A DNA stretch of 64,000 nucleotides from Pipra filicauda (taxonomy: Eukaryota; Chordata; Aves; Passeriformes; Pipridae): positions 2,480,001-2,544,000 of the forward strand of contig NW_024104376.1 in NCBI RefSeq assembly GCF_003945595.2, given 5' to 3'. This document shows positions 24,576 to 35,908 of this stretch, piece after piece. The notes beneath the pieces were generated by a model, which saw only the letters and a program-made list of their open reading frames with translations, searched no databases and was not told the origin of the DNA. Each line of letters opens with the position of its first letter. The first letter of the stretch is position 1. The position numbers were made by a program, and so were the translations under genes.

Positions 24576-25520
24576 GTCTCTAATTCAGTTATGTGTATAT
24601 TGTGTTTGTGGACTGTGAAGAAGAGACTAAGGAACGTGGACTGGCTCAAATCCATGGTGCTCTGGGCTGGTACCCTATGGAGCAAAACAGCCATGGCTAG
24701 TTGAGTACAAAACACTCAACTACCCTGAATCTCTTGTGGCACTAAAACATCATTATTGTCTTTTTGTGCTTTATTCAGTTCAAAGAGCTGTGTTTAAGAC
24801 TGCCAGAGTAATGCCTTCATGGCATGATGCTGAGGTAGCAAGTTGCAGCCCCAAAGGAGTGACATGAATATGTTGAGGCATTTGTGTGAACGAGAGCTGA
24901 ATTTTGGGTAGGGTTGAAGGACTATCCTGATAAGAGAAGCCTGGCATGGCTTTGTCCTTTTGGAACTGTCCTGTCTGGATATTTTCTGGAAGGAATTAGT
25001 TGACTTGCTCAGTAGTTTTGAAGGATTAGATGAGGGCCTGAGAATGGAATGAGTTACTCTATTTCACAGAGTTTTTTGAAAGATAAACAAGCTAGAGAAG
25101 CAAAGCAGATGAACAGGATGATCATAGCAATGGGAGCTGTATGGTACCCAAGACCAATATCCAAATTGTAAAATTACCATTACAGCTAGTGTCCTTGCGA
25201 GTTTGTTAAGAAGTACTAACTCCAGAATGAATGAAACCGTCAGAACTTTTCTTCTGCAATCTGGAATGACTTTTTCAGGTCAAAAATTTTGTAAATGCAG
25301 AAACTTGCGTTGACAATAAATAATTCTGTTAGTGGATTAATGAAGAACATTAATTGCCAATAAGTCTGGTTTCTTTGATGAAATAATTGCTATTCTAATG
25401 TAATTGATCAAAACAAGAAGTTTCTTTGTTTGGCATTTAGAGATCTGACATGGAATTCGTAGTTAAAATGAAAGAGGAATCAACCCACCCCCTCAAGCAA
25501 CTCTTCTCCATTGAAAGTAA
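24576..25520. other. Intronic sequence, no gene seen
   Basis: Nothing recognisable. Confidence 0.5.
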
Positions 25521-25524
25521 CCTG

Positions 25525-25655
25525 GAGTATAAGAGATCTGAGTTTCAGTCTTGGTGATTTACAATCAGAATTTGACTGACTCTTGGCCTACTAAGTGATT
25601 GACCTGTAGCTCTGGAATCAGTTTCTGTCTCTCTCTCTGTCCAGTGTGTATTTAA
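25525..25655 (+). repeat. Decayed SINE-like (MIR-type) relic
   Basis: GATCTGAGTTTCAGTCTTGG, then a decayed 'gactcttggcctactaagtgattgacctgtagctct' and TCAGTTTCTGTCT resemble the sense order of MIR-type SINEs. A companion phrase at about 25825-25875 (CTTGAGGGTAGGGCCTTCTT) resembles the 'gggcaggga..cttac' repeat tail. Confidence 0.4.
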
Positions 25656-26930
25656 CTATATATAAAAATGGCAACAACTGCAGAAGGAAATACTTAGAGA
25701 CACTGACCCTTTAGCCCTATAGTAAAGCACTCAGCTGAGGGAGGAGGTATCTTAATCAGAAAGAACATCAGATGTAGATCTCTCCTGTTATAAATATCTC
25801 CCTTTCTAATCAGCAAATGCTTGAGGGTAGGGCCTTCTTATCTATTTTTGTGTCTGTCATCTGGTCCCTACATACATTTTTAAAAGATCTACATTTTATT
25901 CAATTGCAAAAAAAATTCTTTGCAGGATGTAACTCTTGCTTTTATATCAACCTGGCTTTCAGGTCAGCACTGAGTCTATAAAATCTAGAAAGGAAACGGA
26001 GTGTTATATTGAAATAATTTTTTATTATTATTATACACTTAGGCATAATACTTAGGGTAATTTATTGTTACTGCCATGGGATAATTCTCCCTTAAGTGAG
26101 CACATTGATGGCTGCCAGCACGACATTTTTACTGTTTGTATGAAAATATAGGTCAGGAAGGGAGCTTCTAGATGCACTTCCATTCCCTTGATGTTGCATT
26201 CAATCACATTATCTAATAAAATGCCATCTTAAAATATATTAACTTTTTCCCCTTTGTTTCTATTGGAAGAATGATGAAAAACCTTAGAACTTTGCTTAGG
26301 TGATAAGAATTTTTCTGGCAAAATAAGTCTGTAAGCAAGTGTTTGCTCATTGTTCCTGTTCCAGCACTTCACCCAAGCTTAAAGAGATGTTCTCCCCCAA
26401 TGGCGTTTAGTTCAATTCAGTCAGTTCCTATATTTCTTGATTCCATGGTAATCCAGTGCAACATGATAACTTCTAAAATCTCATGCCTTGTGACCGTATT
26501 TGAACTCATCAGAAATGTTTTAGAAATTTCAGATTAGTAAGATGCATAGAGGTAGTTGCTAAACCTTGCCTGTATCTGAAATTCTGAAATGTTCAATAGA
26601 TGGGTTATACCCTATGGAAAATTTGCTTTCTGGTAATAAAATACCAGTGATTTCACTTAGAGTTTTCACTCACTTCTTTCATGGTGTAATAATACATACT
26701 ATTTTGCTTGCACAAATCCGAGCAGTGAAAATTCAAGGACTGCCTCTACCAGCTCAGCACAATTTTACTTACTATTGTATCTGTTGCATGCTATTCAGAA
26801 AAATTTAAAAGTTGGAGGATATAGGAATTCCATTCATGTGCCATGAGCTTAAAGCTTAAATTTCAAGTGTGATCACAAGAAAACAGGTGAAGAACAGTCC
26901 AAGGAGAAGAAATCAAAGGAAGAGGAAAGG

Positions 26931-26971
26931 GAGAGCATCTCAGTGTTAAAATTTTTCTATGAGATGCTCTC
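26931..26971. repeat. Perfect 12-bp inverted repeat with 17-nt loop
   Basis: GAGAGCATCTCA (26931-26942) and TGAGATGCTCTC (26960-26971) are exact reverse complements around an AT-rich loop. The pairing does not extend outward, so it is too short for a typical microRNA precursor. Confidence 0.8.
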
Positions 26972-27190
26972 ACTTTGAACTTAGGATATTGAGGAGGAAG
27001 GAGGAAAACCTGAAAAGAGCTTTAAACTTAGGGAACTTTGTTTTATTTACTCATTTTTTCTGTTACTTGAGTCTTTATCTGGAGAGTTAGTAGGATTTTT
27101 TACTCTTTCTATATATTTATTTCAATTATTTATATGTGGGACTTTGTGCCACCAGTATGCACAAGTATCAGAGGAAATACTGCTTCATGT

Positions 27191-27213
27191 AGAATCTACT
27201 TCAAGTAGATTCT
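27191..27213. repeat. Near-perfect palindrome, 11-bp arms
   Basis: AGAATCTACTT and AAGTAGATTCT flank a single C. It could be a symmetrical protein site or a chance palindrome. Confidence 0.8.
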
Positions 27214-28630
27214 TTTATATTGAGTGCCAGTACAAAAAGCATTTGAGGAAGAACAGGGAAGTAGTTCTGAGATAATGCTGACTAAATAATAATCCATCAG
27301 TGCATATCACGCTGCACGGTAACTTTGAAATACTCCAGTTCAGAGAAGGGAAAACACTTGGTGTTTTTATGGATCCTGAAACTATTTGCCATGTGGTGTG
27401 TCCTTCAGAAGAGCAGCAGGTATTGATCTAGATCTTGCTTTGGTAAGCGTCAGTGTAGGTTCTGAAATCAGTGCAATTTCCCTGACCTATACTTGCCACA
27501 TATAATAACATGCAAAATAGTAATGTACTGCAAGATTAAGAAACATCCTCTAATTCCATAGCAGAAGTTCACGTGCATTGGCTGCTTACCGTAATTTCTG
27601 ATATCCATATTATTTCATTTCCCTCTTGAAAGCCGTAGACACCACTAACCTCACAGTAGAGCATGGTTTCTTTCCAACTTGACTTGTATGCCATTAATAT
27701 ACTGGAGATCTTCACACTACCCCAAACCTGTTAAATGTTGAGCTGAAATGGAGGAAGAAAGCTAGAGAAGCTCTGAGGGACTGCAACACCTATCTTTTAG
27801 GTCTGTAGACCTCAGACTAGATGTCAGAGCCTAGACTTAAGTGCCTTAGCTCCCAGGAGGAGGGTTATGGCAAAGCTTGAACAGCTTTGTTCAGTGACAA
27901 ATCTATTCAGTCAGCATAGAGTGCTTTACATCTGTATGTCAGTCAGTATTGCATAAGGTGGCTAAAAACGTGCCAACTATAAAGTAACGCAGAGGCAATG
28001 AATCGCTTGTACTGTGAGATGGAGCACCCATGCTTCTATTGTGTACCTGGAGAGGAAATGGAGTGCGGCTCTAATCTGTAGATTTAGGAATTTCAGACTC
28101 TCAAATGATTACTGATGTTATCGGGGAGCTGAAGTGGTAATTGTATGTACTGTCTCTCAGGGGTAACCTAAGAGATGTTGCTTTCAGTCACCATTAAAAC
28201 CAAGTCACAGAAGTCGAACACCTTTGCTGGCATTTACACTTACTCTAAAACAGGCTTGAAGCATTCAAATGTTCTGTCACAACTCAGGAGTGCTTTAAAT
28301 TGTCACCTTTCAGCAGTTATTAGCTCTGATTTCAGACACAGCATCTTACTTAACAAGTGGGGATAGGTTTATCATATCTTATCATCTCAAATGTGGATGT
28401 AGATGTGTGTTACCAGACTTGCAGTGAATGATCTTAGGATTAAAAGCAAGTTGCTTAACAGGTGGTTCCAGAAGGCACTAAAAATACCTAGTGAGGGAGA
28501 GAAGCAGTTAGTGGAGTGATAGTGAGAGTGCTTATGTTTTATATCATAGCATTGTGACTACAGCAGTTGCCCAGGAAGTGATGCCAATAAATTCCCAAAT
28601 AAGCACCTAAAAAAAGCCCTTATGAGGAAG

Positions 28631-29250
28631 ATGACATGTTTGACTCCTCTCTGGATCCTCCAAATGTCCCTGACCAGATTACTGGGGGCTGGACAATACC
28701 AGGAAAACATTGCTGTCAGCATTCCCTGCCTCGTGACCTCTGTAGTGATTTGCTATTATTCATCATCAGAGTAAGGCTGCTGGATGGGGTGGAATGGAAT
28801 TTACATCTGACATCATACAGTTGCTCATAGGCTTTTCAGCAACCCCTCGGCTGCAGGCTGGTCTGCAGAGGGCACTCCACAGCCCTTCAGTTGGTGCAAA
28901 ATGTGCACCATGTGCAGTTGGAAGTGGAAGGTACTGGGAAGGATTTGAAGAGAGTGCACAACTGTGTACTCCAGTGGTTAACTCCTGCAGCAAGACAAAA
29001 CTGTGTTTTCTACATCTCCATCTCCATCACCACCTTCTCTTCTTCCACTTGGATGGAGCTGTGCCTCCTTTCAAGAGCCAAAGAGGTTGCAAGACAAGCA
29101 ATGTATTCTTAGTTACTCAGGCTGGGGCAGCTCTGGGCAAGTACAGAAGTCAGATCTTCAGATCCCTGGAGAACCTGGGAGGGGCTTGCTGGAGATAAAT
29201 GCCTTCAGGGTTAGGAGGCCACCAAACAGGATTTTTCATCATTTTGGACT
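28631..29250 (+). other. Slightly GC-richer stretch, possible very old LINE relic
   Basis: The + strand frame at 28885-28950 contains LQLVQN-like wording (TTGGTGCAAAATGTG preceded by CTTCAG) that recalls a phrase in L2-type LINE ORFs (LQLVQNAAARL), and about 90 bases later QWLTPAARQ recalls the following HWLPV.QR. Both are faint. The alternative is unique intronic DNA with chance frames on both strands. Confidence 0.2.
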
Positions 29251-31558
29251 TTAGTAGTTTGCTTCAGTTCTTTGCCCAGCCTTAAATATTTTCCCGCACT
29301 CCCTGTTTGAAAGTTTAAGGGTCAAGCCAAGACTTAATGAAATCAAAAAAAGTTTTTGCAGGAAGGCCGTTCATCAGGATCCATCCATAAACTTTGAGTA
29401 TAAACTAAGTGGCTAGTTTATAACCAGATAGGAAAACATGGGAAAAAGTCCCTGCTTATTGCAGCATGGAAGACTTGATGCAGAAAAACTAAGCAGTTTC
29501 CTTCAAGGGGAAAAATGTAAAAGCTTTCTGTATGCTTTATCAGCCTCTACAATAAAAATAGTAATTACTGCAATTTAAGACTAATGAATAAATCACTGTA
29601 TTAAAATAGGAACAAAAAAGTTTAACAAGCAATCATATGTAATCATTTGGCAGCTCTGTTATTAGTGTGAGCAAAGTAAGCGATTTACCTTTCCTTTGCT
29701 TTGGGTTTTTTGGGGCCTTGTTTTTTTTCCTACAACCCAGATTAAATTCCTCTTTCCTGATTTCCAGCAAAGTTTTGTGATGCCATGTCAGATGTCTACA
29801 TTAGTTGGGCTCTTATTTCACAATTCCACAAATACCTGCTCACCTAAGAAAACACGGCTGTGTAGATAGCTGCATTGAAGTCATGCCTGCATATGGGTTT
29901 TGTCACATCACAGCTGTGTCATGGGAAGATATTTTCCAGCTCTGCTGTACGCTCTTCGCTACTTCTCTCATTTTACCCAACTGTTCCTCAGCCTCAATCA
30001 GCATCCTTCCTCTTTTTTCTGAAGCTGCTTTCCCTTTTCACGTGGTGCCACAACCTCCTTCTTCCCTTCAGCCCTCCTCTTTGGCTTTGCTCCCTGCCAG
30101 CTCCTCCTCAGAAGTGTCACGGAACATGTTACCCATGATGGACGTACTTAGTTTCACTAGTGAGGGCTTCATGTCAGTCTTGTTTTGTCCTGAAAAAAAT
30201 ATGCGTAACTTCATTATCATGCTTCCAGCTCAGTCATGTACGCAGGACAAGATGTAATTTAGAGGAAAGTAGTGGCTATTGACCACTAACAGTACGGTGG
30301 TGTGCTAGCTACGGCTTTACATTTTTGTTAGAGTTGGAAAAAGTAGTAGCTGAGTGAGTCATGAAACCCAATGTAGCAAAATTCAGTTGTAAATGAAAGA
30401 GGAACATTTCCATATTCTTCATTTGGCTTAATTCCTGTGCCTAATGGCTGTGTATATACCATAAACATTGTGAAGGAGCAACCATGGAAACACTTGTTTT
30501 CTTGCATTGCTAAATTTACTCAGGGTTGAATATTAACACAGCGCCTGGCATTACTTTAAAAGCAAAAATAGCTAAAGCGTGACTCACTATGAGTCATTTA
30601 CTGCTAGTCCTGCTATACTGCCTAGAGCTTGACATTGAACAAGTTGGCAGCCTGCATTGCTGCATTTTTTTCTAGGAACTTTGAACACATTTCATTCTTG
30701 TGAATTCTCTTGTGCAACAATATTGAACACAGCAATGTGTTTATTTTGCTTCCAAAGTCAAATGAATCAGAAAATGGTGAAACAAAGAGTATTTTTCTTG
30801 GAGATTCTGGAAGAGATGGATTCTGAGAATTATTTTTTTAGCCGCAATAACGAAATGATTGCATGGATGTTAAAAGTTAATTACATTTTATCCAGATTAT
30901 GTAATATATATTTTAAATATATTAAAATACCTTTATTACTATTATTGATTTGCATTTTCAGCAAAGGCACATGTAGAATCAGAAAGCTACTCCTATAGGT
31001 TGAGAACATTTTCTGTTTGGTTGGCAAAGTTTTATGATGGGAAGGCAGTGAGCTCTGAAGGGGTAGATAAAATGAGGCGACTGTATTCCTATTGGCCTCT
31101 GTATTTAAAAGGCACACCCTAAATATGGTGCTTGGTATCTGACAGCGAGTAGTTTGCTGGCTGACTGTGGGAATGCCTAAAAAGATCAGCTGATTTCAGT
31201 CAGACGGGAAGGGGTAATGAGAGAGGGCTGAAACCAAAAGCAACTTGGTGAGGCAACCATGTGATGAGATCCTGAAATACACTGACAGGGCCAAATATCA
31301 CTCTTCAGTGTGCTAAAATTTTGGTTCCACCTAAATGTCATTTCTAACTAAAAGCCACTTCTTAGAACAATAGATAATGAACTCCTTTAATATTTTCCAT
31401 AAGTTTTTCTACTTAAAAAAAAATCTAATGCTATCAGCATCCAACTTTCTGGATGTGTTTAAAGGAGGTACTGTAAATCAAATTAAAATACTAATAATGT
31501 AAGTTCAAACGGCTACAGAAGTAAAATCCCACACACCTTGGTATGGATAAAAAGCTTG
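29251..31558. other. Intronic sequence, no gene seen
   Basis: The 150-codon + strand frame at 29805-30257 is Ser/Pro/Leu-rich and has no motif or splice context. I treat it as chance. Nothing else stands out. Confidence 0.5.
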
Positions 31559-31562
31559 TTAT

Positions 31563-31956
31563 TGTTCTGAAAAATAATATATCTGTTTCTATTATTATGA
31601 GCCTCAAAGATATCCCAGAGACAGAGGTGGTAACTCAACTTTTATTCAGATAAAAGGGAGAGTTCACCAGCCAATCCCCAGTGAGGTCTCTCAACTTAAT
31701 GGAGGTTGCAGCCTCTTTTATCCCCTTGCCCGAAACGCAGGTCCCTCCCCATTTCCCCACTGACTGAGGAACTCCAGGGTTACAGCTTTCTCGACGCCTC
31801 CAATGTGTCCCCCCATTCCATGGTCCCCTTGTTACTGGGCAAACTGCACCTTTCTGTAACTAAACAACTGAACAACCAGTAACTTGTCCCTTCCCACCAC
31901 CAAATGTAATGCAACCACACTACAAATTTTGCAAGAACACCTATTTGTTCCTAACA
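31563..31956 (-). repeat. 3' LTR of the provirus
   Basis: 394 bp. On the minus strand it starts TGTTAGGAAC and ends CAGAACA. GGATAAAAGAGGC (31711-31723) is a likely TATA region and AATAAA (minus strand, 31641-31646) the poly(A) signal about 65 bp downstream. The order U3-TATA-R-AATAAA-U5 is that of a complete LTR. Confidence 0.9.
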
Positions 31957-31977
31957 ATCCTCCTTTTTCTTCTTTTA
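31957..31977 (-). promoter_or_regulatory. Polypurine tract of the provirus
   Basis: On the minus strand a run of A and G (AAAAGAAGAAAAAGGAGG) lies directly next to the TG start of the 3' LTR, as expected for the plus-strand DNA primer site of a retrovirus. It overlaps the env stop codon. Confidence 0.85.
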
Positions 31978-33477
31978 TGATGTTCTTGCAAAAGGGAGTA
32001 TCATGTTCCTAATAATTATCTCTTGGTTTGCTTCATTACTTAAGGTTAAAGTTTCTTGAGAATGAATAGTTGGTCCTTCAGTTGTTATTTTTAGGTCATT
32101 AGGCATAGCTACTAATTGCCTTCCCTTTATCACATGTGCAATAATTTTTATGAGACGAGGAATCATACAAGATAGGAAAATTAAGGTATCTAGCCCTCAA
32201 AGAACAAAGAACAGTGTTTTCTTTAATCCTGGTCCGACTGGAAGCCATGAAAACATATCTATGTCCCACCCCTTCGAAGTTCGAGCCAGGACATGGGCTA
32301 ACTTTCGAATTTCCTTTTCTATCTATTCTACTGCTTTTCCATTGACATCAGTTTGCAGGCAGCAGTCTGAGCTGTTTAATTTTGCACATACTCCCTCTTT
32401 CTCTGCTAACAAATAATCCAAAACCATTTGATATTGAAAGATGGTGGTTCTCATTGGGGTTACTTAGTCTATCTAAGGCGTTAGCTGTTTGGTTAGCAAT
32501 AGTCTCTAATGTAGCTTGGAGTCTGATTATACAATTTAAATTATGGATGGATTTTCTTGCTCCAGGAATCAGTTTATAGGGGTTCCAAGTATCTGGTCCA
32601 TAATGCTCTGTAATCCTTTGAGGAGTCCACTCATTCTCTTTCCATCTTTGTTTACTCTGTCCTGTAAGGGAAGTATGAAGTTCTTGTTTTTCTCTTTTGA
32701 AATCATCATATACTTTAATTCCCAAACTATTCCCTTGTATATGGTTTAGTAAAAGGAATAAGGTTTTAATGTGTCCCACAAAACAAATTCCATCTTCAGG
32801 CAATCTTTTATATGCATGTCAGCCACAGATAGTGTCTTTTTAGTGCCTGAGTTCTTTGGAAAAGGGACCATCCCAGACTTCCTCATCTTTTGCGACTTGA
32901 AAATAAAGAGTATTTTCCTTCCCTAATGGCCCATACACTATGTGTATTTTGGAATCATTGCTGGGATAGTAACATTTCCAGGCACCTGCCATATCCTGCC
33001 AAGTACAATTATGGTTTGATAAATTGGTTGCAGACCAGAATCTTTGAAAAAGAGTTCTGGTCCCATTTTGGTGTTGCCAAGCCCAATGAAGTTTACAGTT
33101 CTCATTTGTACAATCATACCCTAGTGACAAGGTACTTTCATGAATACTCTCTCCTACTTCCACTCCTTTCTCTCAGGTTCTGTTAAGGAAATGTTCCTAT
33201 TCCTGTATGAGATAACTGCCAAGGGCTGCTATCCTTCTTCCCAATATCCTGTACCATTATGAACCTTACTAAGGTTGCTGACCCACCATTTTGGTTGTAC
33301 TGGTTCAGCTACTCAGGGCCAGTTCTCTGATCCCCCTGGTCCTCCACAGACCCGACAATTAGTTAGATTAGAGGCTTTTGCAATTCTTCCCTTAATACTA
33401 AAAACTTATTTCTTTCTATTTGCCGAGCGCACAGCTGATACAGAAACAGGACACAGGATCAAAAGTTTCATCTTCAT
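31975..33477 (-). pseudogene. env: Broken env of the provirus (gamma-type Env with CX7CC)
   Basis: The minus strand begins with a signal-peptide-like start at 33477 (MKMKLLILCPVSVSA), soon followed by a CRVC pair. The surface part (33163-32840) has several Asn-X-Ser/Thr sites and paired Cys. The transmembrane part (32803-32348) shows a heptad-like stretch with IANQTANALDRL. A frame change near 32455 moves the rest into another frame, where the Cys motif C-x7-CC lies at 32388-32359. A tail frame (32166-31975) ends at TAA overlapping the polypurine tract. Gamma-type Envs use such a C-x6/7-CC motif to bond the two subunits. Several stops (for example in 33440-33200) and the frameshift mean no functional envelope can be made. 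Confidence 0.8.
32359..32388 (-). other. env: CX7CC motif of the Env remnant
   Basis: In the minus-strand frame starting at 32388 the residues are Cys, seven others, then Cys-Cys. The position, after the heptad region and before the membrane-proximal part, is right for the covalent subunit-linking motif of gamma-type Envs. It is one residue longer than the CX6CC of mammalian gammaretroviruses. Confidence 0.75.
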
Positions 33478-33552
33478 CTGATTGTCTATAGGAAGGTTTG
33501 AGTGGAAATTTAGTAGATGCTCAGTAGGTAGATGCAGGAACTTCTCCCTAAA

Positions 33553-34500
33553 TCAATACACACGCTTCTGCTCACAGTTTCTGCATAGTATAAGTTTAGG
33601 TTTTCCTTCTTTCTCTTGTAGTTGTGAAGTCCAGACCTCTGATGCTTTAGAAGGTTTCACTTGTGTATGGTGAGTCCACCAGCTCTCAGCAGTCTTAACT
33701 GCTGTCTCTGTGGTCAGTAACACCTGATATGGTCCACACCACTTTGCCACCAACGATGCTTCTTTCTGCTCCTTAACTAGAACTCAATCTCCAGGAGTAG
33801 GGTTTGTGCCAGCTGGGCTTCCTGTCAAAGAGATTTTCAACAGACAGTATCTTGGCCACATACTGCTTTATGAACAGATTAGTAATTTCTATCCCGCTTT
33901 CTTTTTGTAATGTTACCAGATAAGGGATTTCAAACATTATCTAGAAAAGTTCTCATGTACTAGTGCCTTGCCTCTACAGGTTAATAACCCTTTTTTTCCC
34001 CCTTAATTTCCCAAACACGTGTACTACTCCATATGCATATTTGGAATCTGTATAGACATTAACTGCTTTCCCCTGGTACATTTCACAAGCTCATATCAGA
34101 GCAAATAGTTCAGCTGTTTGTGCTGACCGGATAGAAGGTAATCTACCACACTCTTTTAATTGTTCTCCTTCAATTATAGCCTACCTGGTGTAACACTTCC
34201 CTTCTGTTACTTGTGAAGATCAATCAATACACACATTTGTCCTCTAGATAGTGAACCATCTGTTAGGTCACTTCTAGCTCGTGTTTGAAGATCTGTTACC
34301 TGAATACAATCATTAACTGTTTTTCTTTTGGGGTTTTGCTCATCCTTGTTTAAACAAGAATCTGAATTAAAATTTTTCCACAAGAATCTGAATTAAAATT
34401 TTTCCACCTTTGATTTCTATATCATCTTGCTCTATTAGACAAGTTTCATACTGGTGCATTAGTCATCCATTTAGAGGCTTTTTCTGTAATCAGAAGAGGA
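33553..34500 (-). pseudogene. pol: Broken pol: RNase H and integrase C-terminus only
   Basis: The minus strand carries RNase H signatures in order: DLTDGSLSRGQM (about 34270-34230), then AQTAELFALI (about 34115-34085) with a stop directly after it, and NVYTDSKYAYGVVHVFG (about 34060-34010). These hold the catalytic Asp, Glu and Asp positions of the fold. Near 33755-33665 lies the integrase C-terminal signature KWCGPYQVLLTTETAVK, then WWTHHTQVKPSK, typical of gammaretroviral integrases. Protease, reverse transcriptase and the integrase core with its DDE residues are absent. Frames change between the pieces and stops interrupt them. It joins the truncated gag at about 34510, the presumed deletion point. 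Confidence 0.8.
34355..34406. repeat. Perfect 26-bp tandem duplication inside pol remnant
   Basis: 34355-34380 and 34381-34406 are identical, starting CAAGAATCTGAATTAAAA. As 26 is not a multiple of 3, it also shifts the frame. The lack of differences suggests a recent event. Confidence 0.9.
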
Positions 34501-34525
34501 TTCCTAGCAAGAAATCCCAATCTTT

Positions 34526-35714
34526 TCAAGTGTGATCTGCATTCTCTAAGTATTCATTTATTCTCTCCCTCGCTCCTACAGGATCGTCTAAATAAGAAGG
34601 AAGCTCTTTTTTCAATCCTCTTATATCCTGAGTTGTTAATGGGACTATTACAAAACCAAAACCTCCTCCTTGGCCCCCCAATGGAACCTCACTCCGTGGC
34701 ATTTGCAAAACTTTTTCTCTAGCAGTATATTGTGTCCCTACCCTAGTCCCTGAGGGAGATAGGATTGAATTTGTTTCCCCTTCCCTCTCCTGAAGTGTTT
34801 GTAAACCTCTTTCTCCATTGGGACCCCATCCCGTCTTGAAAATTTTCTGCGGGGAACTGCGACTCCCCCCACTGTGGTCCGTGCGCCCGACTCGGCGACA
34901 AACCACAACACTCCCCCCAGTCATCACTTCACTCCCTGGTCGCTGACAAACCACGCCTGTGCCACCTCAACTTTGGCAGGAAGGGAGTTCCTGCCACACC
35001 CCACTGCGAACCCATGCCGCAGATGCTTCATTTTTGATGGGAGTGAAAAAGGTTCCCGATGCCTGGGGTTTGGTGGGAAAAGAAGTTCCTGTGGTCTGCA
35101 AACCCCCTCTCCTAGTTACCGTCACCCCCCCATCCCAATAGACTGTAACTCTTTAGACCTTTTTGCCCCTCCTTGAGCATTTTCCTTTCACCTTCTCTTG
35201 GGCTTTTTCTAGAGGGATATAAGGGTTGTCACCCTTTTTGCCAGATCCCTTATGTGGCTTTTTGCCCCGCCTTTGGGCATTTTCCTTTTGCCCTCCTTAG
35301 GCATTCTCCTTTCCCCCCCCTCCCTTGGGCATTTCCTTTTGCCCTCCCTTGGGCATTTTCTGGAGAGATATAAGGGTCATCACCCTTTTTGTCAGATCCC
35401 CTATCTGGCCTTTTGCCAGGGGTGTTTTCCTTTTTGTCCCCTCTGGGCATTTTCCTTTCGCCCTCCTTGAGCATTTTCCCCCTTGCCTTCTCCCTTGGAC
35501 ATTTTCCCTTTTGCCCACCCCCCGGCATTTTCCTTACTGCCTCCTCCCCAGCATCTTCTGCTTTGCCCCCCCATGGCACCTTCTCATTGCCCCCCCTCAG
35601 GCATTTTTTTTTTTTTTCTTTTCCTTTCTTTCCCCTGGGAATTCTCCCTTCTCCCCCCTCTCCGACTCCCATACTACTCACTGGTGAGTCCTTTCCCTGT
35701 GGACACCTTTCCAA
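34526..35714 (-). pseudogene. gag: Broken gag: Lys/Gly-rich repeat leader followed by capsid start
   Basis: A minus-strand frame opens at 35714 with a second, myristoylation-like Met-Gly start at 35672 (MGVGEGGEGR). It runs to a stop at 35250 through a Lys/Gly/Pro-rich repetitive segment (motifs KGKCP, KMPRG, ENAQGRAKG) in place of a normal matrix domain. After stops and frame changes, 34954-34526 encodes the start of a capsid domain of gammaretroviral type: GGGFGFVIVPLTTQDI, then PSYLDDPVGARERINEYLE, where an N-terminal capsid helix is expected. The protein then stops where the internal deletion begins. There are no nucleocapsid zinc knuckles. The whole is non-functional. Whether the repetitive part was ever translated is uncertain. 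Confidence 0.75.
35175..35620. repeat. Minisatellite of about 25-bp units in the provirus leader/gag
   Basis: About a dozen diverged copies of a + strand unit close to TTGGGCATTTTCCTTTTGCC (plus CTCC) run from about 35180 to 35610, ending in a T run. Superimposed is a larger duplication of about 150 bp: GGATATAAGGGTTGTCACCC at about 35215 recurs as AGATATAAGGGTCATCACCC at about 35365. The units stay largely in one open minus-strand frame. Confidence 0.8.
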
Positions 35715-35887
35715 ATCAAAATGAACATTCTTTTACCCTATCTTCCCCTCTTGTCTGTCTCTGGATGGTCTCGGGAACCCAGTCAGCCATCTGACGCCGG
35801 CCACTAATGAAAGGAACTGATCACCAAAACCAGTGATGTGGTGCCTCCAGCTCCTTTCACCAGCTACTGCCCTTGGAGGGTGAGTCT

Positions 35888-35906
35888 ATCCCAGACCGAG
35901 CCCCCA
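35888..35906 (-). promoter_or_regulatory. Primer binding site, tRNA-Pro type
   Basis: Two bases inside the 5' LTR, the minus strand reads TGGGGGCTCG followed by a GGGAT end. This is the tRNA-Pro 3'-end complement used by gammaretroviruses, with one inserted base and one substitution. It fixes the element's orientation and class. Confidence 0.88.
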
Positions 35907-35908
35907 TT

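Larger units (their letters stand above)
25885..28630. other. Intronic sequence with two inverted repeats
   Basis: No gene or recent transposon seen. It holds the perfect inverted repeats at 26931-26971 and 27191-27213 listed separately. A weakly 'aggtgcct'-like stretch near 27780-27860 may be an old repeat. Confidence 0.5.

Noticed and set aside
28794..29198. Possible exon in the GC-richer block near 29 kb
   Set aside because: Overlapping frames on both strands, no consistent splice signals and no match to NSMCE2 or another protein I recognise.
29805..30257. 150-codon + strand open frame
   Set aside because: Ser/Pro/Leu-rich with overlapping frames in the same pyrimidine-rich DNA. No family feature or exon signals.
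35252..35794. Overlapping + strand frames in the provirus leader
   Set aside because: Phe/Pro/Leu-rich readings of the antisense of the minisatellite. The meaningful frame, if any, is on the minus strand.
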